Below are positions 47,495 through 55,565 of a stretch of 64,000 nt of DNA, in pieces (position 1 is the stretch's first letter; every line of letters starts with the position of its first letter). Both the position numbers and the translations under genes were made by a program. The DNA comes from an uncultured SAR86 cluster bacterium. Its GTDB lineage: Bacteria; Pseudomonadota; Gammaproteobacteria; Magnimaribacterales; Magnimaribacteraceae. Location: NCBI GenBank assembly GCA_902514295.1, contig CABXQE010000003.1, positions 1-64,000 of the forward strand, in the 5' to 3' direction. The notes below the pieces were generated by a model. That model saw nothing but the letters and a program-made list of their open reading frames with translations. It was not told the origin of the DNA and did not search any database.

Positions 47495-49129
47495 CTAATG
47501 TCGAAGCACCTGACCTGCGCGAGCACCAGTAGGTTCTCCATCAAGGACATTGACTTGACCGTTGACGATCGTTGCTTTGAAGCCACGCGACTTCTGGATG
47601 TATCGCGGTGCGTCACCAGGAAAGTCATTCACTAATACAGGTTGTAACTCATTCACCTCTTCTGGGTTAAATACATTAATGTCTGCTTTCATTCCTACTT
47701 TTAGAATACCTCGATCCTTGAGACCAATAACTGCTGCCGGATCGGCTGTCATTCTCTTTATAGCTTGAGGAAGCGTGAATACACCTGTCTCACGTACATA
47801 ATGAGAGAGTATGAAACTAGCCCAACCTCCATCCATAATTTGAGAAACATGCGCGCCGACATCACCAAGTCCAGGAATGAGATGTTCGCTGGCGAAGAGA
47901 TCCCCTTGCTCTTTCAGATTACCGCCAAACATGCGCCAGTTGAAAAGACCGCGACCTTGACTGTCTCTTGATAGACGTAAGAAAGTTTCAGACCAGTGCT
48001 CAGAAGCTGATTTTGATAACTCGATCAGATTTTGTGCAGAGTTGTGGTCGGGTATCTCGTCGAGGCCCAGAAAGTAGACTTTTTGTAGAGGGATATGACA
48101 AGATTTCGATTCACGCGCTTCTGCCACTAGGGCCTTACAAAAAGTTTCATTATTAATGGCTTCCAATCTAGCGTTAAAATCTTTTTCTCGTAATTCATCC
48201 CACGTTGGACCTTGTATAGGAAGGCCTGATTGAAGGCCAAACATGTAGCCAGATCCACGTGTGTGACTGATGCCGGTAATATTACGTCCCTCTAGGTTCA
48301 TTTCATTAAGATGCTTAGCAGCCATAGCTCCAGACCCTTCTTCACCTGAACAACCATAGCTAAATAAGACCCTGCTTCCTTCTGTTTCAGCAACCGATCT
48401 CATTACCTCAGCATCTGCACCAACGAGTTGCATCAAACCATCCCTGGGTCCGACAACCTTAGCAATTTCTACAAGTTCAGAACACTCGGCAAAGGTTCCT
48501 GGAATTGGACGACCATCAGGAGCCTTATGTGGTTCATAACGATTGGTAGAGAATCCAACTGCACCGTCTTTCATGGCTTTTTCTACAATTTCCACCATCT
48601 GCTGCTTTTCAGCCTCTGTTGCTTGCTCATCAAAAGATCGATCACCCATGACATAATAGCGAACAGCAGAATGACCTACGAGACCAGCAACATTCAGAGA
48701 AGGTTTTAGTTCTTCCAATGTGTCTAGGTATTGACCATAGTGCTCCCAGTTCCAAGAAAGTCCTGAAAGAATAGCTTGTTTTGGAATATCCTCCACCGTT
48801 TCCATCATGCCAGCTAGAACTTCGACATCATCAGGCTTGCAAGGAGCAAAAGTGAGGCCACAGTTTCCAATCAAGGCTGTGGTGACACCATGCCAGCAAA
48901 TAGGAGTCATTTCAGGGTCCCAGCCAATTTGAGCATCTAGATGAGTATGAATATCTACAAAACCAGGAGTGACCGTTCTTCCTTCAGCATCAATTGTCTC
49001 TTTTGCGCTTGATTCAATTGAACCGATTTCTTTAATTTCACCATCTTGGACAGCTATGTCACCTTCGAAAGAGCCATTACCTGTTCCATCTACTATCGTT
49101 CCGTTCTTAATTAAAAGATCATATTCCAT
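47495..49129 (-). CDS. N-acyl-D-amino acid deacylase-like amidohydrolase
   Basis: This amidohydrolase-superfamily enzyme has the metal-binding FVDIHTHLDAQIGWD near residue 58, followed by GNCGLTFAP, and HTRGSGYMFG near 290. D-aminoacylases and dihydropyrimidinases share this layout. The start chosen is the ATG at 49129, with GGGGGA seven bases before it; an in-frame TTG four codons upstream is less likely. Three sampled 60-base stretches have 45-50 percent GC, against about 27-42 percent in flanking genes, and CGC/CGT Arg codons are more common. It may have been gained by transfer. Confidence 0.82.
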   Translation of the reverse strand: MEYDLLIKNGTIVDGTGNGSFEGDIAVQDGEIKEIGSIESSAKETIDAEGRTVTPGFVDIHTHLDAQIGWDPEMTPICWHGVTTALIGNCGLTFAPCKPDDVEVLAGMMETVEDIPKQAILSGLSWNWEHYGQYLDTLEELKPSLNVAGLVGHSAVRYYVMGDRSFDEQATEAEKQQMVEIVEKAMKDGAVGFSTNRYEPHKAPDGRPIPGTFAECSELVEIAKVVGPRDGLMQLVGADAEVMRSVAETEGSRVLFSYGCSGEEGSGAMAAKHLNEMNLEGRNITGISHTRGSGYMFGLQSGLPIQGPTWDELREKDFNARLEAINNETFCKALVAEARESKSCHIPLQKVYFLGLDEIPDHNSAQNLIELSKSASEHWSETFLRLSRDSQGRGLFNWRMFGGNLKEQGDLFASEHLIPGLGDVGAHVSQIMDGGWASFILSHYVRETGVFTLPQAIKRMTADPAAVIGLKDRGILKVGMKADINVFNPEEVNELQPVLVNDFPGDAPRYIQKSRGFKATIVNGQVNVLDGEPTGARAGQVLRH

Positions 49130-49196
49130 AATTTCCCCCAAACATTAAGTATACCCAAGTTTAAAAATAAAAATAAACTTAATTGAAGACTAAGAA

Positions 49197-49916
49197 CTAA
49201 ATATTAGAAAGGAGTGCATCTCTATTTTTTATATGGCAGTCTTTATTAGAGATATTCACAAAACCCTCTTCATTTAATTCCTTTAAAGCTCTGCTCAGAC
49301 TTTCTGGTCTCATCTTTAGTATTTTGGCAATCTCATAGTGATTAATTGGTAGTAGAAATCTATATTCATTCTTTTCGTTTATACCGAGTTTAGAGCTGGT
49401 GATCAATATCCAAGAACATATTCTTTTTTTGATGTTGCCATTGGATATTGTTTGACTCCATTTAAGTTGTTTTGAGAGCTGACTGCTTATGGCCTTACTG
49501 GCATGGATTGCCATTTCGGGCTCTTGTTTAGCAAAGGTCTCTAGCTCATGGTAATTTATTCTGCACACATCTGAGTCTTCTTTAGCTATAGCAAAATGTG
49601 AATAGCATTTGAAGGAAATACAATCCAGTGCTAGAAATTCCCCTGGATAAAAGATGCCCTCAATTAGTTCTTCTCCTTTCTCGTCTAAACTATAAGTTTT
49701 AAGACATCCAGAACGTATGACATATATAGAAGAGAAAACATCTCCCTGGCTATACGCAAGAGAGCCTTTGAGTAAGGTGATTTGAGTAGAAATAGTAGAA
49801 GCTATCTGATCTAGGTAATCACTAGAAACAACGTCATTTACTATGCTTTCAGGCATGCATAGGTGCTTATAGTTACAAACCTTACACAATGGTGAAGAGT
49901 TAGCTAAGAGCGTCAT
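49197..49916 (-). CDS. fnr: FNR/Anr-type oxygen-sensing transcription regulator
   Basis: This 239-residue Crp/Fnr protein keeps all four cysteines of an oxygen-labile [4Fe-4S] cluster: C11, C14 and C20 (CKVCNYKHLC) and C118 (SDVCRINYHEL), aligned with C20, C23, C29 and C122 of E. coli FNR. The recognition helix holds E205-x-x-S208-R209, the FNR contacts for TTGAT-N4-ATCAA. A perfect site of that type lies at 50255. The gene overlaps the upstream coiled-coil gene by 17 bases. It should switch gene expression between oxic and low-oxygen states. Confidence 0.93.
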   Translation of the reverse strand: MTLLANSSPLCKVCNYKHLCMPESIVNDVVSSDYLDQIASTISTQITLLKGSLAYSQGDVFSSIYVIRSGCLKTYSLDEKGEELIEGIFYPGEFLALDCISFKCYSHFAIAKEDSDVCRINYHELETFAKQEPEMAIHASKAISSQLSKQLKWSQTISNGNIKKRICSWILITSSKLGINEKNEYRFLLPINHYEIAKILKMRPESLSRALKELNEEGFVNISNKDCHIKNRDALLSNI

Positions 49917-50082
49917 TTTTATTCAGTATAGCCTCTATGGAATAAATCTCAGATTTAAGTTCTTCTATTTGATATTTGCTCCCAGTCCAAAAGTTCAACC
50001 CATTCTCGTCTTCTATTTTTGCGAGGTCTTGTTTTATAGTTACTAATCTTAATTTCAATTCTTTTATAAGGGAACTATCCAT
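49900..50082 (-). CDS. Small coiled-coil protein of unknown function in the fnr operon
   Basis: The 60-residue product is soluble, charged and mostly helical: KELKLRLVTIKQDLAKIEDE then a short GLNFWTGSKYQ linker and EELKSEIYSIEAIL, a helical hairpin pattern. I do not recognise a family. It overlaps fnr by 17 bases and the upstream membrane microprotein by 8, so its translation is locked to both. Its place suggests a link to FNR or to respiration, but nothing in the sequence shows a function. Confidence 0.6.
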   Translation of the reverse strand: MDSSLIKELKLRLVTIKQDLAKIEDENGLNFWTGSKYQIEELKSEIYSIEAILNKNDALS

Positions 50083-50203
50083 ATAGGTTCCCTAGATATA
50101 TTGAAAATCCCAATAAGATTATCCATGACAACATGCAGACCAAACCGACTACTGCTAGCCTTTTTAATGCAATGGAATCTTCTTTAGGCCACTCTTTTTT
50201 CAT
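50075..50203 (-). CDS. 42-residue single-helix membrane microprotein at the head of the fnr operon
   Basis: This ORF is short but well supported. It has an ATG at 50203 with AAGAGAAG upstream, a charged N-terminus (KKEWPKEDS), one hydrophobic helix at about residues 15-38 and a short tail ending YGNLYG-like in the order YLGNLYG. Its stop lies inside the start of the coiled-coil gene, an 8-base overlap typical of coupled genes. Small single-helix proteins often serve as oxidase or transporter subunits. No match to a known one, such as CcoQ, could be made from memory. Confidence 0.6.
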   Translation of the reverse strand: MKKEWPKEDSIALKRLAVVGLVCMLSWIILLGFSIYLGNLYG

Positions 50204-50254
50204 GTAACTTCTCTTATGTAATAAAGAAGTTACTACTAGCTAAAAGTTCATATC

Positions 50255-50268
50255 TTGATTTATATCAA
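50255..50268. promoter_or_regulatory. Perfect FNR/Anr box
   Basis: TTGATTTATATCAA equals the consensus TTGAT-N4-ATCAA. It lies between the divergent fnr operon (start at 50203) and the unknown gene at 50307. The centre at 50261.5 is about 58 bases from the first start codon and 45 from the second, so either or both may be controlled. It suggests autoregulation of fnr. Confidence 0.8.
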
Positions 50269-50306
50269 TTTTATTAGATAAAAGTTAAATAAAGTTATAA
50301 GCAGCT

Positions 50307-50639
50307 ATGAATAGAGACTTTATTTTTCGTTCAATTAAAAAGGATAGTTTGGATTATTTAGGTTATGTACTTAATGTAAGTTCCAAAAAAGAATTATTCC
50401 ATGCAATTTCAGAACTTGGCTTTAACCCTGAAGCTTTAGAATATCGCGCCTTAGAAATTAACTCTAAAGCTATAGCGATTTGCTTACCCTTTAGAGGAAA
50501 TAAAGAGCTAGAAAAATTAGAGTTTTGTTCTTTAAATAAAGTAGAAGAAACATACCTAAGCCCCGAGAGGGATGAAGTTAATTTAAAAGGCAACTCAGAT
50601 TCGGGAACTTTTCCAGCAGATATATTTACTGGTTCATAA
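50307..50639 (+). CDS. Hypothetical 110-residue protein next to the FNR box
   Basis: I do not recognise this protein. It is soluble, mixed helix and strand, with an N-terminal RDFIFRSIKKDSLDYLGYVLN and a central LEINSKAIAICLPFRGNKELEKLEF, each quoted only in part. It has two cysteines and no signal peptide. It begins 38 bases after the FNR box, with TTATAA close to the start codon, so it may be an FNR target. Its stop codon directly touches the tRNA gene. A real gene is likely, given its length and the promoter site, but unproven. Confidence 0.55.
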   Translation: MNRDFIFRSIKKDSLDYLGYVLNVSSKKELFHAISELGFNPEALEYRALEINSKAIAICLPFRGNKELEKLEFCSLNKVEETYLSPERDEVNLKGNSDSGTFPADIFTGS

Positions 50640-50714
50640 TGGGCTAGACAGGATTTGAACCTGTGACCTTCTGCTCCGGAGGCAGACGCTCTATCCTAGC
50701 TGAGCTACTAGCCC
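50640..50714 (-). tRNA. tRNA-Arg (anticodon CCG)
   Basis: On the minus strand the gene folds as a full cloverleaf. The acceptor GGGCTAG pairs with CTAGCCC and is followed by discriminator A. The anticodon stem TCTGC/GCAGA encloses the loop CTCCGGA with anticodon CCG, and the T arm is ACAGG-TTCAAAT-CCTGT. The length is 75 bases. CCA is not encoded. It reads CGG codons, which should be rare in this AT-rich genome. Confidence 0.96.
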
Positions 50715-50721
50715 GTTAGGG

Positions 50722-50727
50722 ATTATA
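50722..50727 (-). promoter_or_regulatory. -10 box of tRNA-Arg
   Basis: The minus strand reads TATAAT seven bases before the tRNA 5' end, so the transcript would have almost no leader. No clear -35 box was found. Confidence 0.4.
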
Positions 50728-50762
50728 TGCTTCTTATTTCTATTTTATTAATACATTAGCCC

Positions 50763-50771
50763 TGATATGAT
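50763..50771 (+). promoter_or_regulatory. Extended -10 box of glutaryl-CoA dehydrogenase
   Basis: TGATATGAT gives a TG-extended -10 element 31 bases before the start codon. The extended element may make up for the lack of a clear -35 box. Confidence 0.4.
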
Positions 50772-50802
50772 CGACTTTCTTTAAAAGTTAAGCGGAGCAT
50801 TT

Positions 50803-51984
50803 ATGGCAGGAAATTCCTGGAAATCAATAAATTGGAAAGACCCTTTTCTATTGGAACAGCAACTAACAGACGATCAGCGTTTAGTCCGAGACACCGCTCA
50901 TCAGTTTGGTCAAGAAAAGCTTTTGCCTGGAGTCAGGGAAGCCTTTAGAAAAGAGGAAACTGACTCAAATATTTTTAAAGAAATGGGTTCTTTAGGTCTT
51001 TTGGGCTCAACTATTCATGGTTATGACTGCCCTGGTGTTGATTACATGAGTTATGGCCTTATAGCTAGAGAGATAGAAAGGGTAGATTCGGGTTATCGTT
51101 CTATGATGAGCGTTCAATCCTCTTTGGTTATGTATCCAATTTACGCGTTTGGCTCAGAAGAACAAAAAGAAAAATATTTGCCCGCTCTTGCCACTGGAGA
51201 ATCAATCGGGTGCTTTGGATTAACTGAACCTGATTATGGTTCTGATGCAGGAGGTTTGATAACAAAGGCTAAGAGCGTAAAAGGAGGTTACTCTATTTCT
51301 GGAGCAAAAATGTGGATTTCTAATAGTCCGATAGCAGATGTTTTTGTTGTTTGGGCAAAAAACGATGAGGGAAAAATTAAAGGATTCATACTTGAGAAAG
51401 GCATGGAGGGGTTAAGTGCTCCAAAGATAGAAGGCAAGTTAGCTTTAAGGGCGTCAATAACCGGGCAAATAGTAATGGAAGAGGTTTTTGTAAGTGAAGA
51501 TCAGATGTTGCCTAACGTAGAAGGCCTGAAAGGACCTTTCAGCTGCTTGAACAACGCAAGATACGGTATTGCATGGGGAGCTTTAGGCGCTGCTGAGACC
51601 TGTTGGCATACCGCAAGAGATTACGTAATGGACAGAAAGCAATTTGATAAGCCTTTAGGTGCCAATCAACTTATTCAACTTAAGCTAGCTAACATGCAGA
51701 CAGATATAAGCATAGGACTACAAGGTTGTTATAGAGCTGGACAATTGATGGATGATAATAATATTTCACCTGAGTTGATTTCTTTGATCAAAAGAAACTC
51801 TACCGGGAAAGCTTTAGAAATAGCAAGACACGCTAGGGATATGCTGGGGGGAAATGGGATTTCTGATGAATATCCTATTATGCGTCACATGGTTAATTTG
51901 GAAGTAGTGAATACTTATGAAGGCACTAACGATATACATGCCTTGATTCTTGGCAGAACCCAAACAGATATTCCAGCCTTTTAA
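50803..51984 (+). CDS. gcdH: Glutaryl-CoA dehydrogenase
   Basis: This FAD enzyme oxidises and decarboxylates glutaryl-CoA to crotonyl-CoA in lysine and tryptophan breakdown. GcdH features are [10 protein letters not shown] near residue 207, [13 protein letters not shown] near 138, the catalytic Glu in [16 protein letters not shown] near 372, and the N-terminal [20 protein letters not shown]. At 393 residues the length is normal. In general acyl-CoA dehydrogenases these positions differ, so the GcdH call is firm. It is monocistronic, between the tRNA and cytochrome c5. Confidence 0.93.
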   Translation: MAGNSWKSINWKDPFLLEQQLTDDQRLVRDTAHQFGQEKLLPGVREAFRKEETDSNIFKEMGSLGLLGSTIHGYDCPGVDYMSYGLIAREIERVDSGYRSMMSVQSSLVMYPIYAFGSEEQKEKYLPALATGESIGCFGLTEPDYGSDAGGLITKAKSVKGGYSISGAKMWISNSPIADVFVVWAKNDEGKIKGFILEKGMEGLSAPKIEGKLALRASITGQIVMEEVFVSEDQMLPNVEGLKGPFSCLNNARYGIAWGALGAAETCWHTARDYVMDRKQFDKPLGANQLIQLKLANMQTDISIGLQGCYRAGQLMDDNNISPELISLIKRNSTGKALEIARHARDMLGGNGISDEYPIMRHMVNLEVVNTYEGTNDIHALILGRTQTDIPAF

Positions 51985-52025
51985 ATTTAGTTTAATTCGA
52001 AGAAGACTAAGGAAACTACTTGTTT

Positions 52026-52031
52026 TATAAT
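52026..52031 (+). promoter_or_regulatory. -10 box of the cytochrome c5 gene
   Basis: TATAAT followed by GCGCGTGGCC lies 32 bases before the start codon. It resembles the cytochrome c4 promoter at 39378 in box and GC-rich discriminator. No clear -35 box was found. Confidence 0.5.
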
Positions 52032-52062
52032 GCGCGTGGCCTAACCCGCTAATATCAAAAAT

Positions 52063-52476
52063 ATGAAATATCAAAGGTTATTCTTAATAGTATTAACTAC
52101 TTTTGTCCTTAGTTTAAGTGCTTCTGAAGCCAAAAAAGCTATTGAAAAAAGAATAGCTCCCGTTGGGTCTGTTTGTATTGAAGGAGAAGAATGCGCTAAG
52201 GCAGTTGCGGCATCAGAGGTCGTTTCGACTTCGGAAATGAGATCCGGAGAAGAGGTGTATACGAATGCTTGTGCCACTTGTCACAGCATTGGACTTGCCG
52301 GAGCTCCTAAGTTTGCTGATTTAGCCTCTTGGGGGGATAGACCAGATGAAGGAATTGAGCATTTAACAGAAACAGTTAAAAATGGCCTCAATGGGATGCC
52401 TCCAATGGGCATGTGCATGGATTGCACGGATGAAGAATTAACCGCTGGTGTTCAGTATATGTTAGACAGCCTTTAG
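52063..52476 (+). CDS. Cytochrome c5-type monoheme protein
   Basis: A signal peptide or anchor (residues 1-22) leads to a monoheme domain. The heme site is NACATCHSIGLAGAPKF near residue 70, and the Met ligand lies in NGLNGMPPMGMCMDCTDEE with a second CX2C pair, both typical of the cytochrome c5 family. The 137-residue length fits. It is a periplasmic electron carrier, probably for the oxidase encoded at 15545. Its stop overlaps the convergent HAD gene by four bases. Confidence 0.9.
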   Translation: MKYQRLFLIVLTTFVLSLSASEAKKAIEKRIAPVGSVCIEGEECAKAVAASEVVSTSEMRSGEEVYTNACATCHSIGLAGAPKFADLASWGDRPDEGIEHLTETVKNGLNGMPPMGMCMDCTDEELTAGVQYMLDSL

Positions 52477-53171
52477 AAATTTTTTTCTAATACGGATTCA
52501 AATTCATTCCATTCTGAAAATTCCGCAACGGAAAATTCTTTTATTGGCCACTCTTTTCCAGATTCATTAAACCAAATAGGATTTAACCCACAATCATAAC
52601 TTCCTTGAACATCGTTTATAGGATGATCCCCTACATGACAGATTTCATTTGGACTTAAACCCGTTATATCTATAGCAGCTTGAAATACAGAAGGGTCAGG
52701 TTTGTGTGCATTAAGGTCTGCAGCTGAAAATATATAATCAAATAAATGGTCAATGCCTATTTTTTTTAAGTTAGCATTACCATTAGTTATTACACCTAAT
52801 GAATAATTTTTTTTAAGTAATTTAAGTGTTTTTAGGGCATCTTTGTAAAAGGTAATTGTATTTCTTTGTTTAAAATAGATATCAAAGGCTTCCTCGGACA
52901 TTTTGATGGATTCCTCCTTAGAGTATCCTGCTAAGACATTTAATTCATAAAACATTTCCTTTCTTAAATCTGATATTTGATTAACAAGGTTGGGTTTTTG
53001 TTTTATTAATTTATCCCTGATTTGCATTACATCTTTTGATTTTAGGAGAGAGGAGGTTCCGGGGTAATTATCTGCTATCCATTTATTAGTAGTTTCTTCT
53101 GCCTTTAATATTGTTGGCATCAGAGGCCAAAGAGTATCATCAAGATCAAATGAAATAGATTTAATGGTCAT
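52473..53171 (-). CDS. yigB: HAD-family hydrolase YigB
   Basis: Motif I is SFDLDDTLWP at residues 6-15, motif II is GVITNGNANL, and the end has CHVGDHPINDVQGSYDCGLNPIW. These are class I HAD phosphatase features. E. coli YigB dephosphorylates the riboflavin precursor 5-amino-6-(5-phosphoribitylamino)uracil and also follows xerC, so the same role is likely. The ATG at 53171 was chosen; it overlaps xerC by 11 bases. The frame is open further upstream inside xerC, but those residues do not fit the family. Confidence 0.85.
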   Translation of the reverse strand: MTIKSISFDLDDTLWPLMPTILKAEETTNKWIADNYPGTSSLLKSKDVMQIRDKLIKQKPNLVNQISDLRKEMFYELNVLAGYSKEESIKMSEEAFDIYFKQRNTITFYKDALKTLKLLKKNYSLGVITNGNANLKKIGIDHLFDYIFSAADLNAHKPDPSVFQAAIDITGLSPNEICHVGDHPINDVQGSYDCGLNPIWFNESGKEWPIKEFSVAEFSEWNEFESVLEKNF

Positions 53172-54072
53172 TACCCTTTTCCTTTTTGGCCCTAGGATGA
53201 GATTTATCATAGACTTTAGATAAGTGTTGAAAGTCTAACTTCGTGTAGATCTGAGTGGTTCCTATATCCGAATGACCAAGCATTTCTTGTATGGCTCTCA
53301 AGTCTCCGCTAGATTCTAGAACATGGCTAGCGAAGGAATGCCTAAGCATATGTGGGTTAATTCCTGGCAGTCCTCTCATTACACATAACTTTTCTAATCT
53401 AAGCTGAACGGACCTTGGCGAAATTCTGTTACCTTTATTGTTTAGAAAAAGAGCTTCAGTTTCTGTTTGCTTAGACTCTATTAATTCTTTTCTATACAAC
53501 ATCCAATCCCTAATTGATTGGATAGCTTTTTTACCAACCGGTACGTCTCTTGTTTTTTTCCCTTTCCCCACAACTCTGCAGATACGCTCTTTAATATCTA
53601 AACTAATTAAATCTAAATCACATAGTTCAGATAGTCTTAGTCCTGAAGAATACAATAATTCTGCCATAGCTTTATCTCTCACTTCAAACATCCCTTCGGG
53701 CTTAAAGTCCAATAGTCTTTGAACTAGATCCGCATCCATTGCCTTGGGTAAAAGGCTAGGTGATTTAGGCGAGCTAATATTTTCCGCTGGACTCTTATCT
53801 ATAACTCTTTCTTGCAGAAGGTAATTGAAAAAGCTTCTGTATGAAGAGAGGACCCTTTGAATACTTCTAGGGCTTAACCCTCTTCTCCTTTCTTTGTTAA
53901 CGTAAGCGCGTACTTCGCTCTCTTTAACTTCCTGCCAAGATTTGATATCAGAATCAGATAAAAAATCTAAAAATTTATCTAAATCTCTTCTGTAACTATT
54001 GGTGGTGTTGTTTGAAAGTTGCTTTACTGTCTCTAGATAAGCCAAGAAATCATTTATCTTTTCTTTTAGCAT
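53161..54072 (-). CDS. xerC: Tyrosine recombinase XerC
   Basis: XerC resolves chromosome dimers at dif with XerD and FtsK. The SAM-like N-terminal domain spans residues 1-90. The catalytic residues are visible: Arg in SSGLRLSELCDLD near 147, Lys in VVGKGKKTRDVP, HMLRHSFASH near 244 (HXXR), and LGHSDIGTTQIYTKLD near 267 with His and the Tyr nucleophile. At 303 residues it is typical. The lysA-dapF-DUF484-xerC-yigB order matches the gammaproteobacterial pattern and separates it from XerD and integrases. Confidence 0.95.
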   Translation of the reverse strand: MLKEKINDFLAYLETVKQLSNNTTNSYRRDLDKFLDFLSDSDIKSWQEVKESEVRAYVNKERRRGLSPRSIQRVLSSYRSFFNYLLQERVIDKSPAENISSPKSPSLLPKAMDADLVQRLLDFKPEGMFEVRDKAMAELLYSSGLRLSELCDLDLISLDIKERICRVVGKGKKTRDVPVGKKAIQSIRDWMLYRKELIESKQTETEALFLNNKGNRISPRSVQLRLEKLCVMRGLPGINPHMLRHSFASHVLESSGDLRAIQEMLGHSDIGTTQIYTKLDFQHLSKVYDKSHPRAKKEKGNDH

Positions 54073-54735
54073 TTAGTAGTTATTTCTTTCTATAAGATTA
54101 GCTAAAACTTGAGCGATGAATTCAAGAAACATAGAATCATAGTCCTTAGAGTAGACGCCCTCTTTTTTTGAACCAAGCGCTAGTAATCCTGGGCAATCTG
54201 GGCTCTTTATAGGCACTAAAACACATTCCAAGATTCCCGATTTCTTCTTAAAAATATAATCTGATTCTTTTTTATTTACTGGACCACAATATATATCGAC
54301 GGCGTTATATTTTTTACCAAAAACCCCATGAGCTTCTTTGGGATCCACAACTCTTCCTTTTGGAAGGTTGGTGTTCTCTCTAAAGAATATTAATTTACAT
54401 TTGTCAGCTTGGAACTTCCCCTCAAAGCGCCTTTCGGTAAGTGAAATTATATCTGCAGCATTTTTACATAAGATTAGATCTAAAATTAGATCCTTAGTTC
54501 TTAAAAAGATGTTTTCGTTATTTTTAGCTATTTCTATTAGCCCTAATAGATTATTTGACGTGGAGTTATAGTTCTCCCTCAATAATTCAACCTGTTTTTG
54601 AATTAAAGAAACTGCGCCACCAGTTTCATGCACAATCTCAAGAGTGTTTAATATGTGTGAATTTTTAGAAAGGAAATCTGGGTTAAGTAAAAGAAATTGT
54701 TCTACTTCTTTCTCATTTAGAGATTTCTTGGTCAT
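54073..54735 (-). CDS. yigA: DUF484 family protein (YigA)
   Basis: The 220-residue protein starts with a helical segment EKEVEQFLLLNPDFL typical of DUF484 and has a GAF-like C-terminal half with VLVPIKSPDCPGLLALGSKKEG near 170, given in part. Its function is not settled. It lies between dapF and xerC, with four bases of overlap with dapF and none free before xerC, the fixed place of this family. A sensing or partner role for XerC has been suggested on gene order only. Confidence 0.88.
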   Translation of the reverse strand: MTKKSLNEKEVEQFLLLNPDFLSKNSHILNTLEIVHETGGAVSLIQKQVELLRENYNSTSNNLLGLIEIAKNNENIFLRTKDLILDLILCKNAADIISLTERRFEGKFQADKCKLIFFRENTNLPKGRVVDPKEAHGVFGKKYNAVDIYCGPVNKKESDYIFKKKSGILECVLVPIKSPDCPGLLALGSKKEGVYSKDYDSMFLEFIAQVLANLIERNNY

Positions 54736-55562
54736 TGTATCGTTACGTTTATTTGTTTAATAAACTCAGCCTCGCCCTTAGCTAATATTTCTTTACTTTC
54801 TATATTGTAATCTATAAATATACTTCCTTTCTCAAAGTTCACTTTAACTGGGGTTTCAATGGTTTTATCTTCTATGGCAATCAGGGCTGCAGCACAAGCA
54901 CCACTTCCGCAAGCCAAAGTTTCTCCAGCACCTCTTTCGTATACTCTTAGATCTATTTCGTTACTAGAAATAATTTTCCCTACACCAAAATTAACCCCTT
55001 CAGGAAACCAGTCACTGTTTTGTAAGGCCTCTCCTAGATATCTTAAAGAAATACCGTCAACCATTTCTTCAAAACTAACCGCATGAGGGTTTCCTAAATC
55101 AATTACCCCTATCTCTATTTCATTTCCTTCAACAGAGATAATATGTTTATGGTCAGCAGTTTCAGGAGGTAAATTATTTTTTATTTCAAGATTGTCGGGA
55201 TTTGTGAATTTAACGGAATACTCTCCGTTTTGATGGACCTTTAAACTCCATAAACCCCCTAAAGTAGTAACTGATAATTCATTTTTAGCAATCAATTCTT
55301 CATCAACTACAAATTTAGTAAGACACCTTGCGCCGTTTATGCAGTTTTTGGCTATTGATCCATCTGCGTTATATATTTCTGCAGACAAATCCACGTCAGG
55401 GCTTTCTGGAGGAAGAATGCTTATCAGTTGATCAAATTCCACTCCTTCCGACTCAGCAATCTTCACAACCTCTTCTGGAGAGAGGCTTAGATCTTCTCTT
55501 AGTAGGTCTACCAAAGCAATGATGTTTCCTAAACCAGAATAGATATAAAGGTTTAGTTCCAT
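54732..55562 (-). CDS. dapF: Diaminopimelate epimerase
   Basis: DapF converts LL-diaminopimelate to the meso form for peptidoglycan and lysine. The two catalytic cysteines are visible in NGARCLTKFV near residue 79 and GETLACGSGACAA near 219. At 276 residues it is normal. The start lies three bases after lysA, so the last two steps of lysine synthesis are coded together. The family's NDF motif near the start is replaced by SGLGNIIALVDLL, a small variation. Confidence 0.94.
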   Translation of the reverse strand: MELNLYIYSGLGNIIALVDLLREDLSLSPEEVVKIAESEGVEFDQLISILPPESPDVDLSAEIYNADGSIAKNCINGARCLTKFVVDEELIAKNELSVTTLGGLWSLKVHQNGEYSVKFTNPDNLEIKNNLPPETADHKHIISVEGNEIEIGVIDLGNPHAVSFEEMVDGISLRYLGEALQNSDWFPEGVNFGVGKIISSNEIDLRVYERGAGETLACGSGACAAALIAIEDKTIETPVKVNFEKGSIFIDYNIESKEILAKGEAEFIKQINVTIQ

Positions 55563-55565
55563 GGT

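Noticed and set aside
50640-50714. tRNA gene as an integration site
   Set aside because: No integrase, no repeat of the tRNA 3' end nearby and ordinary genes on both sides.
53161-54072. Phage or island integrase
   Set aside because: The setting dapF-DUF484-xerC-yigB is the fixed chromosomal context of XerC, and no att-like repeats or phage genes are nearby.
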